Origin: Planctomycetota bacterium | GTDB lineage: Bacteria > Planctomycetota > Phycisphaerae > UBA1845 > UTPLA1 | Assembly: GCA_015654675.1 (NCBI GenBank) | Contig: JAATGM010000021.1 | Location: 62,001 to 126,000, forward strand | Direction: 5' to 3' | Length of the DNA stretch: 64,000 nucleotides | Part shown: positions 8,112 to 16,382 of the stretch, one piece after another | Position numbering within the stretch: position 1 is the stretch's first letter | Layout of the letters: the number at the start of each line of letters is the position of its first letter | Notes under the pieces: generated by a model | The model's input: the letters and a program-made list of their open reading frames with translations, nothing else | Told to the model about the DNA's origin: nothing | Database searches by the model: none | Translations under genes and position numbers: made by a program

Positions 8112-8903
8112 GTGAACACGCCTCCACCCAACGGACACATCATCGACGTTCGCAGCATCCACAAGTCCTACCACACCGGCGAGGTCGAGGTGCGCGCCGT
8201 CCGCGGAGTCTCGCTCGCGGTGCTCGGTGGCGAGTTTGTCTGCATCATGGGCGCCAGCGGCTCGGGCAAATCTACCTTCATGCACGTGCTCGGCTGTCTC
8301 GATCGCCCGGATCGCGGCGAATATCACCTCAACGGCCGCGATGTGGCCCGCCTCCCCAAGTCCGAACTGGCGCGTGTGCGCAATGAGCACATCGGCTTTG
8401 TCTTTCAGGCATTCAACCTGCTCGCGCGAACAACCATCGTCGACAACGTCGCCCTTCCGCTGATGTATCAGGGTGTGCCCCGCCGCGAGCGCCGCACGCT
8501 CGCCGCATCCATGCTAGAGCGCGTCGGGCTCGGCGACCGACTGCACCACCACCCCAACCAGCTCTCCGGCGGTCAGCAACAACGTGTCGCCATCGCCCGC
8601 GCGCTCATCACGCAGCCGCTCGTCCTCCTGGCCGACGAGCCGACCGGAAACCTCGACAGCAAAACCAGCGTCGAGATTATGGCCCTGCTGCAACAATTGA
8701 ATCGTGAAGAAGGCCTGACCGTCGTCGTCGTTACCCACGAGCCCGACATCGCCCGCTACGGCACCCGGCACGTCGTATTTAAGGACGGCCTTATTTCGCG
8801 CGACGCATCCAACACCCGAATGGCGAACGCCCACACCGAATTGGCGGAATTACTGCGATCCCGATCAGCCGAAGAAGCCGAAAGCGCCGCAGCCGCCGGC
8901 TGA
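8112..8903 (+). CDS. ABC transporter ATPase, MacB/LolD type
   Basis: This 263-residue nucleotide-binding subunit has Walker A GASGSGKST at residues 47-55, a Q-loop in GFVFQAFNLL, the signature LSGGQQQRVAIAR, Walker B VLLADEPTGNLDS and the switch His in VVVTHEPD. These blocks match the MacB/LolD/FtsE group that powers mechanotransmission permeases. The start is GTG at 8112; the frame is open upstream, but that part lies in the adaptor gene. The partner permease is absent. The next gene is on the other strand, so this adaptor-ATPase pair may serve a permease elsewhere, possibly the four-permease operon at 15-20 kb. Confidence 0.9.
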   Translation: MNTPPPNGHIIDVRSIHKSYHTGEVEVRAVRGVSLAVLGGEFVCIMGASGSGKSTFMHVLGCLDRPDRGEYHLNGRDVARLPKSELARVRNEHIGFVFQAFNLLARTTIVDNVALPLMYQGVPRRERRTLAASMLERVGLGDRLHHHPNQLSGGQQQRVAIARALITQPLVLLADEPTGNLDSKTSVEIMALLQQLNREEGLTVVVVTHEPDIARYGTRHVVFKDGLISRDASNTRMANAHTELAELLRSRSAEEAESAAAAG

Positions 8904-8908
8904 CCAAT

Positions 8909-9796
8909 TCAACCCAGCAACCGGCGCACCGGATCGGGAATCCCCAGCATCGCCGGCCAGCAAATCGGCGCGAAGACGATCCACGCAATATTCGCCCCCG
9001 TCACCAGGTCATACGGCACCGACCCGCGCGGAAACCGCCACGCTGCCAGATAGCGCCGCCAATCGGTGAACGGCCCCGCGACCGGCGGCCGGCCATTTCG
9101 CTCCGTGGCGCTCAGGACTTCATACGTCCAATACAGCCGTCGCCACACTGTGAACGCCGTCAGCAGCGCCTGCTGCCACAGAACCGCCGGAATGTGCGAT
9201 GCAAACGCGGCAATCAAAAGCGCCGCCGACCGCTCGCCCCGCAGCCAATAGCCCACCGAACAGTCCGCAATCAGCGTCTCGCTGCGCGCCTTGATGTAGC
9301 TGATTAGCGTCGCGTTGCACAAAGCAATCATCGCCAGCAGCGAGTACGTCACGTTCCCGCGCCACGTGAAGTGCGCCGCGATCGCCAGATAAATCGCCAT
9401 GTCGCTGAACCGATCGAGCGATGAATCCAACACGGCCCCCAGCGGAGTTGATAGGGCGCCAAGTCGCGCCACCGCCCCGTCCAACATGTCGCACGCCGAA
9501 GCCAGAAACAGCGCGACCGCGCACCAGAACGGCCATGGCCACCGCCCGGCTGCCCGCGCGCTCGACCAACTCTCAGACGCCCCCGGCACCAGACACGCCG
9601 CCGCGACCAGCGTAAACATCGCCCCCAGCAGCGTAAGCATGTTGGGCGTCACGCCGAGTCGAACGAGCCCGCGCGCAATGCCGTCGCGCGATCGCACAAA
9701 CCCCATCCCGATCGTGTGGCTCGATCCGGAACGATGCCCCTCGCTGCGAAGTCGCTTGAAGTCTTTCCCCGTCGCGGGGCTCGGCGTTGCGCTCAT
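8909..9796 (-). CDS. CDP-alcohol phosphatidyltransferase family membrane protein
   Basis: This is a 295-residue integral membrane enzyme. The family motif (D-x2-DG-x2-AR-x8-9-G-x3-D-x3-D) is complete in DMLDGAVARLGALSTPLG followed by AVLDSSLDRFSD, around residues 112-142. Such enzymes swap the CMP of a CDP-alcohol for another alcohol in phospholipid synthesis. The NMLTLLGAMFT segment before the motif resembles PgsA and phosphatidylinositol-phosphate synthase relatives, but the acceptor alcohol cannot be deduced. It lies 9 bases after lpxB on the same strand, so the two are probably co-transcribed and both point to envelope lipid synthesis. Confidence 0.88.
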   Translation of the reverse strand: MSATPSPATGKDFKRLRSEGHRSGSSHTIGMGFVRSRDGIARGLVRLGVTPNMLTLLGAMFTLVAAACLVPGASESWSSARAAGRWPWPFWCAVALFLASACDMLDGAVARLGALSTPLGAVLDSSLDRFSDMAIYLAIAAHFTWRGNVTYSLLAMIALCNATLISYIKARSETLIADCSVGYWLRGERSAALLIAAFASHIPAVLWQQALLTAFTVWRRLYWTYEVLSATERNGRPPVAGPFTDWRRYLAAWRFPRGSVPYDLVTGANIAWIVFAPICWPAMLGIPDPVRRLLG

Positions 9797-9805
9797 GGCC
9801 GCAAT

Positions 9806-11002
9806 CTACCAGACCTTGTGCCGCGAGCCGATGACCCGATCGCCTCGCCCCTGGCGCGGATGCTCAGCCAACAACGCCGCCAGCTGCCCCGCCGCCGCGG
9901 CACACGCCCCCGTGCGCACGATCGGCTGCATCAGATCCGCCAATTCGCCGCGCATCCGATCGCGCAGCGACGCCGACGAAAGCAGCTCCAGTGCCGACAT
10001 CGTGATCTCGGAAGTATTGGCGTAATACGGCATGAACTCGGGCACAATTCGCCGGCCGGCCAATATGTTCGGCAGCGAAAAGACCTCGGTCTGAATCATC
10101 CACCCGCGCAGCAGCGGATAAGCCCATCGCGCCAGGCGAGCGTTGTACATGACGATCATCGGCGTATGGTGATACGCCACCTCGAGTGTCGCCGTCCCCG
10201 ACGCAACCAGCACCAGGTCCGCCGCCCGAAGGACATCGCTCCGATGCTCCGTCTCAAACTGGATCGGCGGCGCATCAGGGCGTCCGGCGATGACCTCCCG
10301 CGCCACCTCGGCCGCCCCCGGATTGGCCGCCGCCAGCAGAATCCGCGCCGATCGAAATCGCCGAACCACCTCGCGGGCCACATCCAGCTGCCCAGGCAAT
10401 ACCTCGCGGACCACCGTCCGCCGCGAGCCGGGCAACAACGCGACCACCGGCATCGCGTCGCCCCTTAGTCGTGCAACGCGCTCCGCATCGTGCGGCTCGC
10501 TTGCCAGTCGATCGAATAGCGGATGCCCGACATAGGTGGCCGGAATGCCGCGCTGCCGGAAATATGTCTCCTCAAACGGAAGGATCGCGGCCAGCCGGTC
10601 CACTCGCTCGCGCAGGGCCCGATTCCGCCATGGCCGAGAAGCCCATGTCTGCGGCGCAATGAAATACAACACCGGTAATCCACGGGCTTTGCAGCGACGC
10701 GCCATCGGCAGGTGCAGCGTCCCGGAATCAACCAGCACAGCGGCATCAACCGCGTTTCTCGACAGGAATCGATCGACCCGGCTGACCGTCGCCAGGGCCG
10801 CCGGAACGCGCTCCACCACGCCCGTCAGCATGCTGGCCCGCGTCGTCAGGTCTTCGAGGCACAGGCACCCGGCCGCGCGCATGCGCGGACCCGCCAGCCC
10901 AACGAACTCGGCTTCAGGGTGGGAACTGTGAAATGCGCGGATCAGTCCGGCGGCATGTTCGTCGGCGCTCTGTTCGGCCACGCTGATCAGGATTCGCAGC
11001 AT
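9806..11002 (-). CDS. lpxB: Lipid-A-disaccharide synthase homologue
   Basis: This 398-residue glycosyltransferase (family 19) would join UDP-2,3-diacylglucosamine and lipid X to make the lipid A disaccharide. Conserved LpxB blocks are APQTWASRPWRNRALRERVD, AILPFEETYF, YVGHPLFD, LLPGSRRTVV and VASGTATLEVA. The N-terminal AGExSGD loop is degenerate (SVAEQSADEH), and the IDxPxFN block reads VDSGTLH, so the enzyme is divergent and its donor or acceptor may differ. I chose the ATG at 11002 because MLRILISVAEQS aligns with the family start and GAGGA lies just upstream. No other lpx genes are in the window. The CDP-alcohol phosphatidyltransferase follows. Confidence 0.85.
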   Translation of the reverse strand: MLRILISVAEQSADEHAAGLIRAFHSSHPEAEFVGLAGPRMRAAGCLCLEDLTTRASMLTGVVERVPAALATVSRVDRFLSRNAVDAAVLVDSGTLHLPMARRCKARGLPVLYFIAPQTWASRPWRNRALRERVDRLAAILPFEETYFRQRGIPATYVGHPLFDRLASEPHDAERVARLRGDAMPVVALLPGSRRTVVREVLPGQLDVAREVVRRFRSARILLAAANPGAAEVAREVIAGRPDAPPIQFETEHRSDVLRAADLVLVASGTATLEVAYHHTPMIVMYNARLARWAYPLLRGWMIQTEVFSLPNILAGRRIVPEFMPYYANTSEITMSALELLSSASLRDRMRGELADLMQPIVRTGACAAAAGQLAALLAEHPRQGRGDRVIGSRHKVW

Positions 11003-11149
11003 GTCCTCAGCACCCGAGAAGTGGACTTCCCGGCGAATTCCAATTCGCCGCGCGGCTCGACTGTAACCCACCGCGACGGATTGCGACAAGCCGCTGCTAA
11101 TACGAGTGTTGCAGCAGCTTCGCCGACGCGTTAAGCAATAATTTTTCCC

Positions 11150-11178
11150 TTGACGCCCGCGCCAGTGCCCCTTACCCT
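11150..11178 (+). promoter_or_regulatory. Likely sigma70 promoter of rpsB-tsf
   Basis: TTGACG (11150-11155) and TACCCT (11173-11178) are separated by exactly 17 bases, about 66 bases upstream of the rpsB start. The -10 is weak in its middle positions. Confidence 0.45.
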
Positions 11179-11195
11179 TACGAATTGCGACAAGT

Positions 11196-11217
11196 GGCGC
11201 AGGGGAGTCCTTGCGCC
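11196..11217 (+). promoter_or_regulatory. Hairpin in the rpsB leader
   Basis: GGCGCA (11196-11201) pairs with TGCGCC (11212-11217), and an inner GGG/TCC can extend the stem. It sits between the predicted promoter and the strong ribosome site AGGGAGGTGA, in the place where S2 binds its own mRNA in other bacteria. I infer a possible autoregulatory site; the sequence does not match the enterobacterial leader. Confidence 0.35.
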
Positions 11218-11243
11218 TGTGAATCCCCAAAGGGAGGTGACGT

Positions 11244-12116
11244 TTGGCTTCTGAGTTGGTCCGTGAGCTGGTGGATGCCGGCGTTCACTTCGGCCACCGC
11301 GCGAGCCGGTGGAATCCGAAGATGGCTCCGTTCATCTTCGGCAAGCGGAATCACATCCACATCGTCGATATCCGCGAGACCGTCAAAGGTCTGCTGCGTG
11401 CAAGAAAGTTCGTCGCGGCGATTGTGGCTCAGGGCCATGACGTCCTCTTCGTCGGGACCAAGCGCCAGGCGCGGGAATCCATCGAGCGACATTCCCAGCG
11501 CGTTGGAATGCACTACGTCTCCGATCGCTGGCTGGGCGGAACCCTCACCAACTTCCGCACCATTCGTTCGCGACTCGCCCGTCTCGAAGAGCTTGAGAAC
11601 CTCGAGCAAACCGGCTCCATCGCCAACTACTCCAAGAAGATGGGCTCGATCCTCAATCGCGAACTTCGCAAGATCAAGCGCAACCTCGAAGGCATCCGCC
11701 GCATGACCAAGCTCCCCGGAGTCCTGGTCATTGTCGACGTGAAGCGCGAGCACATCGCCATCCGCGAGGCCCGCAAGCTCGGAATCCCGACCATCGCGAT
11801 CGTCGATACCGACAGTGATCCGGAAGCCGCTGACATCATCATCCCCGGCAACGATGACGCCATGCGCGCCATCGAAATCATCCTCACCCAGCTTTCTGAT
11901 GCGGTTGAGGAAGGCAAGCGCGGCCGGCAGGTCGCCGCCGAAGCCCCCGCCGGCGAGGATGGCCAGCAAAACGCACCGCGACGCTCGCGCCGCATGACCA
12001 CAACCGCCGCCGCGTCGCAGACCGCCGTCGATGAGGCATCGGCCGCCGTCGCACTCGCGCAGCCCGAAATGGCCGGCGAAGCTGAGTTGACTGGACAGCC
12101 GGCCGGTCCCGTCTAA
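11244..12116 (+). CDS. rpsB: Small ribosomal subunit protein S2 (uS2)
   Basis: This 290-residue ribosomal protein begins with the family block LVDAGVHFGHRASRWNPKM and contains IFGKRNHIHIVD, VGTKRQA, DRWLGGTLTNF and GIPTIAIVDTDSDP. The start is TTG at 11244, six bases after GGGAGG within AGGGAGGTGA, the clearest ribosome site in the window. The core ends at about residue 228. The last 60 residues (AEAPAGEDGQQNAPRRSRR onwards) are a low-complexity Ala/Glu/Arg tail absent from the E. coli protein. It is the first gene of the rpsB-tsf unit. Confidence 0.97.
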   Translation: MASELVRELVDAGVHFGHRASRWNPKMAPFIFGKRNHIHIVDIRETVKGLLRARKFVAAIVAQGHDVLFVGTKRQARESIERHSQRVGMHYVSDRWLGGTLTNFRTIRSRLARLEELENLEQTGSIANYSKKMGSILNRELRKIKRNLEGIRRMTKLPGVLVIVDVKREHIAIREARKLGIPTIAIVDTDSDPEAADIIIPGNDDAMRAIEIILTQLSDAVEEGKRGRQVAAEAPAGEDGQQNAPRRSRRMTTTAAASQTAVDEASAAVALAQPEMAGEAELTGQPAGPV

Positions 12117-12270
12117 GCGGTCCACCGGAATCGCCCCGGACATCTCTAATCCTAAGAACCGCCACGGTCCGGCTGCCGGCTCGGGCGATCGATTGTCAGC
12201 ACCCTAGAATGCCCCCTGCTCCGGGCAACCCCGGCGCACCACGGATTCCAGACAGAGGAGATAGCCGCGA

Positions 12271-13092
12271 ATGCCCGAGATTTCCGCCAGCCAAGTCCAA
12301 TCGCTCCGGTCCAAAACCGACCTGCCCCTGATGGATTGCAAGAAAGCCCTCATCGATGCAAATGGCAGTGAAGAGGCCGCCATCGAGATCCTCAAAAAGA
12401 AATATGCCGACAAAATGTCGTCGCGCGCCGACAAGGAGGCCGCCAACGGCCGCATCGGCATCTATGCCGACGCCAAGGGTGGCGCCCTCGCCGAACTCCG
12501 CTGCGAGACCGATTTCGTCGCCAACAACACCGTCTATGTCGAGCTGGCCAACCAGTTCGCCCGCCAGTGCGCCGAGACCCACCAGAAAGACCCTGAGGCC
12601 CTCATGGCCAGCAAGGCCGCCTTCGCCGGTGGTCGCACCCTGAAGGAAATCCTCGCCGACGCCTACGGCAAGCTCAACGAAAAGCTGGAACTCCGCCGCG
12701 CCAAGTGCGTGCACGGCCCCGCCGCCGGCTACGTCCATCACAACGGCAAGGTGGCCGCCCTCGTCACCATGGACAAACTCAACGAAGCCGTCGGCAAGCA
12801 GATTTGCATGCACATCGCCAGCTCGCACGTCCTGCTCGGCCTCGATCGGTCGGCCATCCCCGCCAACCTCGTCGAGGAGGCCACAGCCGCCGCCCGTGCC
12901 GAACTCACCAACAAGCCGCCCCAGATCATCGACAAGATCGTGGCCGGCAAGATGGACAAGTGGTTCGGCGAGCGCGTCCTGCTCGAGCAGCCCTTCGCCC
13001 TCGACGACAAGAAAACCGTCGGCGCGTTCGCCAAGGAAAACGGCATCGCCGTTACCGGCTACCTCCGATACGAACTCGGCGGAAAAGACTGA
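12271..13092 (+). CDS. tsf: Translation elongation factor Ts
   Basis: This 273-residue protein is the guanine nucleotide exchange factor for EF-Tu. The N-terminal UBA-like domain holds LPLMDCKKALIDANG. The core block CETDFVANN is the TDFV motif that contacts EF-Tu. The HIASSH segment and the C-terminal region GAFAKENGIAVTGYLRYELG are also family features. The usual TGAG before MDCKKAL is replaced by TDLP, a local variation in the first helix turn. It lies 154 bases after rpsB, likely in the same transcript, and ends just before a strong terminator. Confidence 0.96.
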   Translation: MPEISASQVQSLRSKTDLPLMDCKKALIDANGSEEAAIEILKKKYADKMSSRADKEAANGRIGIYADAKGGALAELRCETDFVANNTVYVELANQFARQCAETHQKDPEALMASKAAFAGGRTLKEILADAYGKLNEKLELRRAKCVHGPAAGYVHHNGKVAALVTMDKLNEAVGKQICMHIASSHVLLGLDRSAIPANLVEEATAAARAELTNKPPQIIDKIVAGKMDKWFGERVLLEQPFALDDKKTVGAFAKENGIAVTGYLRYELGGKD

Positions 13093-13102
13093 CGACCCCG
13101 AC

Positions 13103-13125
13103 AAGCCGCGAAAGCGGCTTTTTTT
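13103..13125 (+). terminator. Rho-independent terminator after tsf
   Basis: A perfect 7-bp stem AAGCCGC (13103-13109)/GCGGCTT (13114-13120) is closed by a GAAA (GNRA) tetraloop, and the T-run ends at 13125. It lies 11 bases after the tsf stop and 18 bases before pyrH. It may therefore separate or attenuate expression of the two genes. Confidence 0.88.
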
Positions 13126-13142
13126 ATGGACAGGAGCCAACC

Positions 13143-13943
13143 ATGCCCGTCAGGCCAAGCGCGGCTCGAACTTCCAAACAGAAAACTTCCCCCACGCCCG
13201 ATGCTGCCGCTCGCGCCGCCCGCTCGGCCGCGCCGGTCTACAAACGCATCGTCCTGAAAATCAGCGGTGAGGGTTTCTGCAAGCCCGGCGGCTTCGGCAT
13301 CGAAGGCGAAACCATCGGGCGTATCGCCGAGGAAGTCGCCGACGTGGCCCGCCTCGGTATCCAGGTCGCCGTGGTCGTGGGCGGCGGCAACTTTCTCCGC
13401 GGCTCGACCCTCGCCGAAAAAAGCCGCATCCACCCCGCCAGCGCCCACTACATGGGCATGCTCGCCACCGTCATCAATGCCCTCGCCCTCCAGGAAGAGC
13501 TCGAAACCCACAAGCTCATCACCCGCGTTCAATCGGCCATCAACATCTCCGCCGTCTGCGAACCCTTCATCCGCCGCCGCTGCATCAGTCACCTCGAAAA
13601 AGGCCGCGTCGTCATCCTCGGCGCTGGCACCGGCCGCCCCTTCGTCACCACCGACTCAGCCGCCGCGCTGGCCGCGGTCGAGCTAGGCGCCGACGTGCTG
13701 CTCAAGGCAACGAAGGTAGACGGCGTCTATTCCGCCGACCCGATGAAGGACAAAAACGCCAAGCGCTACACCGGCCTGACCTACAACCAGGTCATCAACG
13801 ACCGGCTGAAAGTCATGGACGTCTCAGCGATTGATATGTGCCAACAAAACGGCGTCCCCATCATCGTCTTCTCACTCATGAAACCGGGAAACATGCGCCG
13901 AGTAGTGCTGGGCGAACACGTCGGTACGACCATCGACGAGTAA
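13143..13943 (+). CDS. pyrH: UMP kinase
   Basis: This 266-residue cytosolic enzyme phosphorylates UMP to UDP in pyrimidine nucleotide synthesis. The amino-acid-kinase fold blocks are YKRIVLKISGEGF (ATP lysine and glycine loop), VAVVVGGGNFLRG, the MGMLATVINALALQEEL helix, ILGAGTGRPFVTTDSAAA, and LLKATKVDGVYSADP. About 30 N-terminal residues (Ala/Ser/Lys-rich) precede the core and have no counterpart in the roughly 240-residue enzymes. The ATG at 13143 has AGGAG a few bases upstream. It directly follows the tsf terminator and is convergent with the adaptor gene, 6 bases away. Confidence 0.96.
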   Translation: MPVRPSAARTSKQKTSPTPDAAARAARSAAPVYKRIVLKISGEGFCKPGGFGIEGETIGRIAEEVADVARLGIQVAVVVGGGNFLRGSTLAEKSRIHPASAHYMGMLATVINALALQEELETHKLITRVQSAINISAVCEPFIRRRCISHLEKGRVVILGAGTGRPFVTTDSAAALAAVELGADVLLKATKVDGVYSADPMKDKNAKRYTGLTYNQVINDRLKVMDVSAIDMCQQNGVPIIVFSLMKPGNMRRVVLGEHVGTTIDE

Positions 13944-13949
13944 GAAACG

Positions 13950-15185
13950 TTACTGGGCCCCAGCCCGTTCCCCATCCCGAAGTTTGTCGGCCCCATCCCC
14001 GATCGACTGTCCCGCCGACAATCCGGATACCACCTGCACCTGATCACCCGTGGTCGCTCCCAGGCGCACGGTCGTCTCGTGCAGCCGCCCATCGGCCGCC
14101 ACGAACACCTTGCCCGCCATCCCTCCCGCATCGACCACGCAGGCCGTCCGCGGAATCCAGATACCCGTCTCCTTGGCGTCCGCCGCCTCGTCGGCCTTCG
14201 GCTTGTCCGACAGGAACGCCACCTGCGCCACCCCTTCGACCCGCAGAAAATCGTCCGGATTATCGATGCGTACCTTCACCTGCACCGTCGCCTTCGAGTA
14301 ATTCGCCCCCGGATCGATCCACATCACATATCCGCTGTATTTCCGATCCTTGTATGCATCCGGCGTGACGATGCACGGCATGTCCTTTTTCAGCCGTGCG
14401 ATATCCAACTCGCTGATATCGACCTCGACGCGCACGAGCTGCATGTCGGCGATGGATCCGAGCTGTGCATTCGACATGGCGCCGCGCCCGCCCTCGGCCG
14501 CGACGAAATCGCCGACGTTCACATTTCGCTCGAGCACCACGCCGTCGATCGGCGCCACCACCTTCGTATCGACCAGTTGCTTGTTCACGAAATCGAGCAG
14601 CGCCTGATCAGCCGCGACCTGTGCGGTCGCTGAATTGATATCTCTCTGCGCCCCCACGTATTCAATCTGCGGAGAAGAATTGCGCTCGAAGAGTCGCTTC
14701 ACGCGCTCGAAGTTGACCTTTTGATATTCGAGATTCGCCTTCGCCCGCTCCAGGTTGGCCGCCGCCTCATCGCGTCGCGCCTTGAACAGAATGTCCTCGA
14801 TCTCCGCCATCACCTGCCCGGCCTTGACCCGGTCGCCCTGCTCGAACAACAGCTTGACGATCTGCCCCGACACCTTGGTGAACACCAGCACCTTGTGATC
14901 CGAGACGATCTTCCCCGTGGCCGTCAGCACCGCCGACGGATCCGGGCGTCCGGTCCGTGCTACCACCGGAATCAGCCGCACCGCCGGCGCATCTGTTGTT
15001 GTCGAGGGATGCTTTCGCCAGTAGTCCCAGCCGGCGTATCCCCCGCCCGCCAGAAGCACCATCAGCAGCAACTTCCACCAGACTCCCGATCGCCGCGTTT
15101 GCTGGCGCGAACCCTCGATGGGCCGCTGATGACGATCAATCTTGAGCGATTGCAGTTGTGACCGGAGGTCCGACGGGGCGTTCAT
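13950..15185 (-). CDS. Membrane-fusion (HlyD/RND-MacA type) adaptor of the four-permease ABC operon
   Basis: This 411-residue protein has one N-terminal membrane segment (WWKLLLMVLLAGGGYAGW). The split biotinyl-lipoyl-like domain includes ATGKIVSDHKVLVFTKVSGQ and later VVAPIDGVVLERNVNVGDFV, with a helical hairpin between about residues 130 and 205 and a beta-barrel domain after it. It should bridge the inner-membrane ABC permeases to the outer membrane or act as a periplasmic chaperone. It is the last gene of a six-gene run on this strand that starts with the ATPase at 20736. It differs clearly from the adaptor at 6905. Confidence 0.87.
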   Translation of the reverse strand: MNAPSDLRSQLQSLKIDRHQRPIEGSRQQTRRSGVWWKLLLMVLLAGGGYAGWDYWRKHPSTTTDAPAVRLIPVVARTGRPDPSAVLTATGKIVSDHKVLVFTKVSGQIVKLLFEQGDRVKAGQVMAEIEDILFKARRDEAAANLERAKANLEYQKVNFERVKRLFERNSSPQIEYVGAQRDINSATAQVAADQALLDFVNKQLVDTKVVAPIDGVVLERNVNVGDFVAAEGGRGAMSNAQLGSIADMQLVRVEVDISELDIARLKKDMPCIVTPDAYKDRKYSGYVMWIDPGANYSKATVQVKVRIDNPDDFLRVEGVAQVAFLSDKPKADEAADAKETGIWIPRTACVVDAGGMAGKVFVAADGRLHETTVRLGATTGDQVQVVSGLSAGQSIGDGADKLRDGERAGAQ

Positions 15186-15208
15186 GTCAGATCGATTCTA
15201 GCGTTAGA

Positions 15209-16381
15209 TCAGGCCTTTCGCAGGGCCTCGATCACATGCACCCGCGACGCCCGCAGCGCCGGCGCGATCGCGCCAATCACTCCCACCAGGCAGGCCAGCC
15301 CCAGCGATCCCAGTGCAATCGTCGGCGTGATCTTCAATTCGTACGCGAGCACGGTCCACGTCGAGTTCGAGAGAAAATCCTGCCGCGTCCCGGAGAAAAA
15401 CATCGCCCCGGCTAACCCGAACAGGCAGGCCGTCATGCAGACCAGCAGCGACTCCGTCACGAACGACAGGATGATCGCACCGCGCCCAAAGCCGATCGTC
15501 CGCAACATCGCGATCTCGCGCCGCCGGCCATCCACGGCCGCATACATCGTGTTCGCCACCGCAAACGCCGCCCCGATCGACATGATTGCAATGAGCACCG
15601 TCGTGAGGGCGACGATGTCGCGCGTCGTCTTGGATAAGTCCTCGTAATACTCCGTCTCGCGCTTCGACTCGAGTGCGACGAACGGGCCATTCAAGTAAGA
15701 AATCGCTGCAGCTGCCTCCGCCGCATCGTCGAGCCGCAACACCGCGCTCGAAATGAAATGACGATTGAACGAGTCGCTGATCTGCGTCCGGCCGCCCCAG
15801 ATTTCGCTGTCGAATGCCCCGCCGCCAGTCTCGAAGACTCCCACCACCTTGTAAAGGCGATTGCCCTGCCGCCCCAGCCGTACTTCGCCCCCAATGCCGA
15901 GATTGTCGAACCGATCGCGCGCCGCCTTGCCGACGATGACCTCGAGCTGTCCCGGTTCGAACCGCCGCCCTTCGATGATCTTCACTTCCGGATGCACTCC
16001 GAAAGCCGTCGCATCGACGCCGCGAACCGCCACGTTGGCCATGTTGTGTTCGCCCGCCCGCCGCGGGATCGACGTTTGCGTGCACAGCTCCTCGCTGATC
16101 AGCATCTTCCCGTCAGCGCCGTGAGCGATCCCCGGAGCCTGCACCACCCTTCCCTTCTCGTCCGGTGTGATGATGCTCGTGCTCTCAGCCGTCGCCCCCG
16201 GCTTAAGCACCAGCACGTTCTGCGGCCATCCACTGACGGCCAGCGAAGCCCGAATCCCGGCCGCAAACGAAAGCAGCACGCACAAGACCAGCACCAGCGT
16301 CGCCACGACCGCAAATGTCAGCGACGTGCTCAGCTTCCGAACGAAGAGGTTGCGCCAGTTGTAGTAGAGAGGGAGCGCCAT
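15209..16381 (-). CDS. ABC transporter permease, MacB/FtsX type (copy B2)
   Basis: This 390-residue permease has one N-terminal helix (residues about 17-42), an extracytoplasmic MacB periplasmic-core-like domain and three C-terminal helices of the FtsX fold. The cytoplasmic coupling segment is NTMYAAVDGRRREIAMLRTI. It is a paralogue of the permease at 17619: both begin MALPLxYNWRNLFVRK and end in RASRVHVIxALR. The stop of the upstream permease is one base away, so the two are translationally coupled. Such proteins transmit ATPase motion to the periplasm, usually for lipoprotein, peptide or macrolide export; the substrate is unknown. Confidence 0.87.
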   Translation of the reverse strand: MALPLYYNWRNLFVRKLSTSLTFAVVATLVLVLCVLLSFAAGIRASLAVSGWPQNVLVLKPGATAESTSIITPDEKGRVVQAPGIAHGADGKMLISEELCTQTSIPRRAGEHNMANVAVRGVDATAFGVHPEVKIIEGRRFEPGQLEVIVGKAARDRFDNLGIGGEVRLGRQGNRLYKVVGVFETGGGAFDSEIWGGRTQISDSFNRHFISSAVLRLDDAAEAAAAISYLNGPFVALESKRETEYYEDLSKTTRDIVALTTVLIAIMSIGAAFAVANTMYAAVDGRRREIAMLRTIGFGRGAIILSFVTESLLVCMTACLFGLAGAMFFSGTRQDFLSNSTWTVLAYELKITPTIALGSLGLACLVGVIGAIAPALRASRVHVIEALRKA

Positions 16382-16382
16382 C

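Noticed and set aside
12705-13142. Extension of pyrH upstream through tsf in another frame
   Set aside because: The frame is open, but the region codes for EF-Ts in its own frame and a terminator and ribosome site separate the genes.
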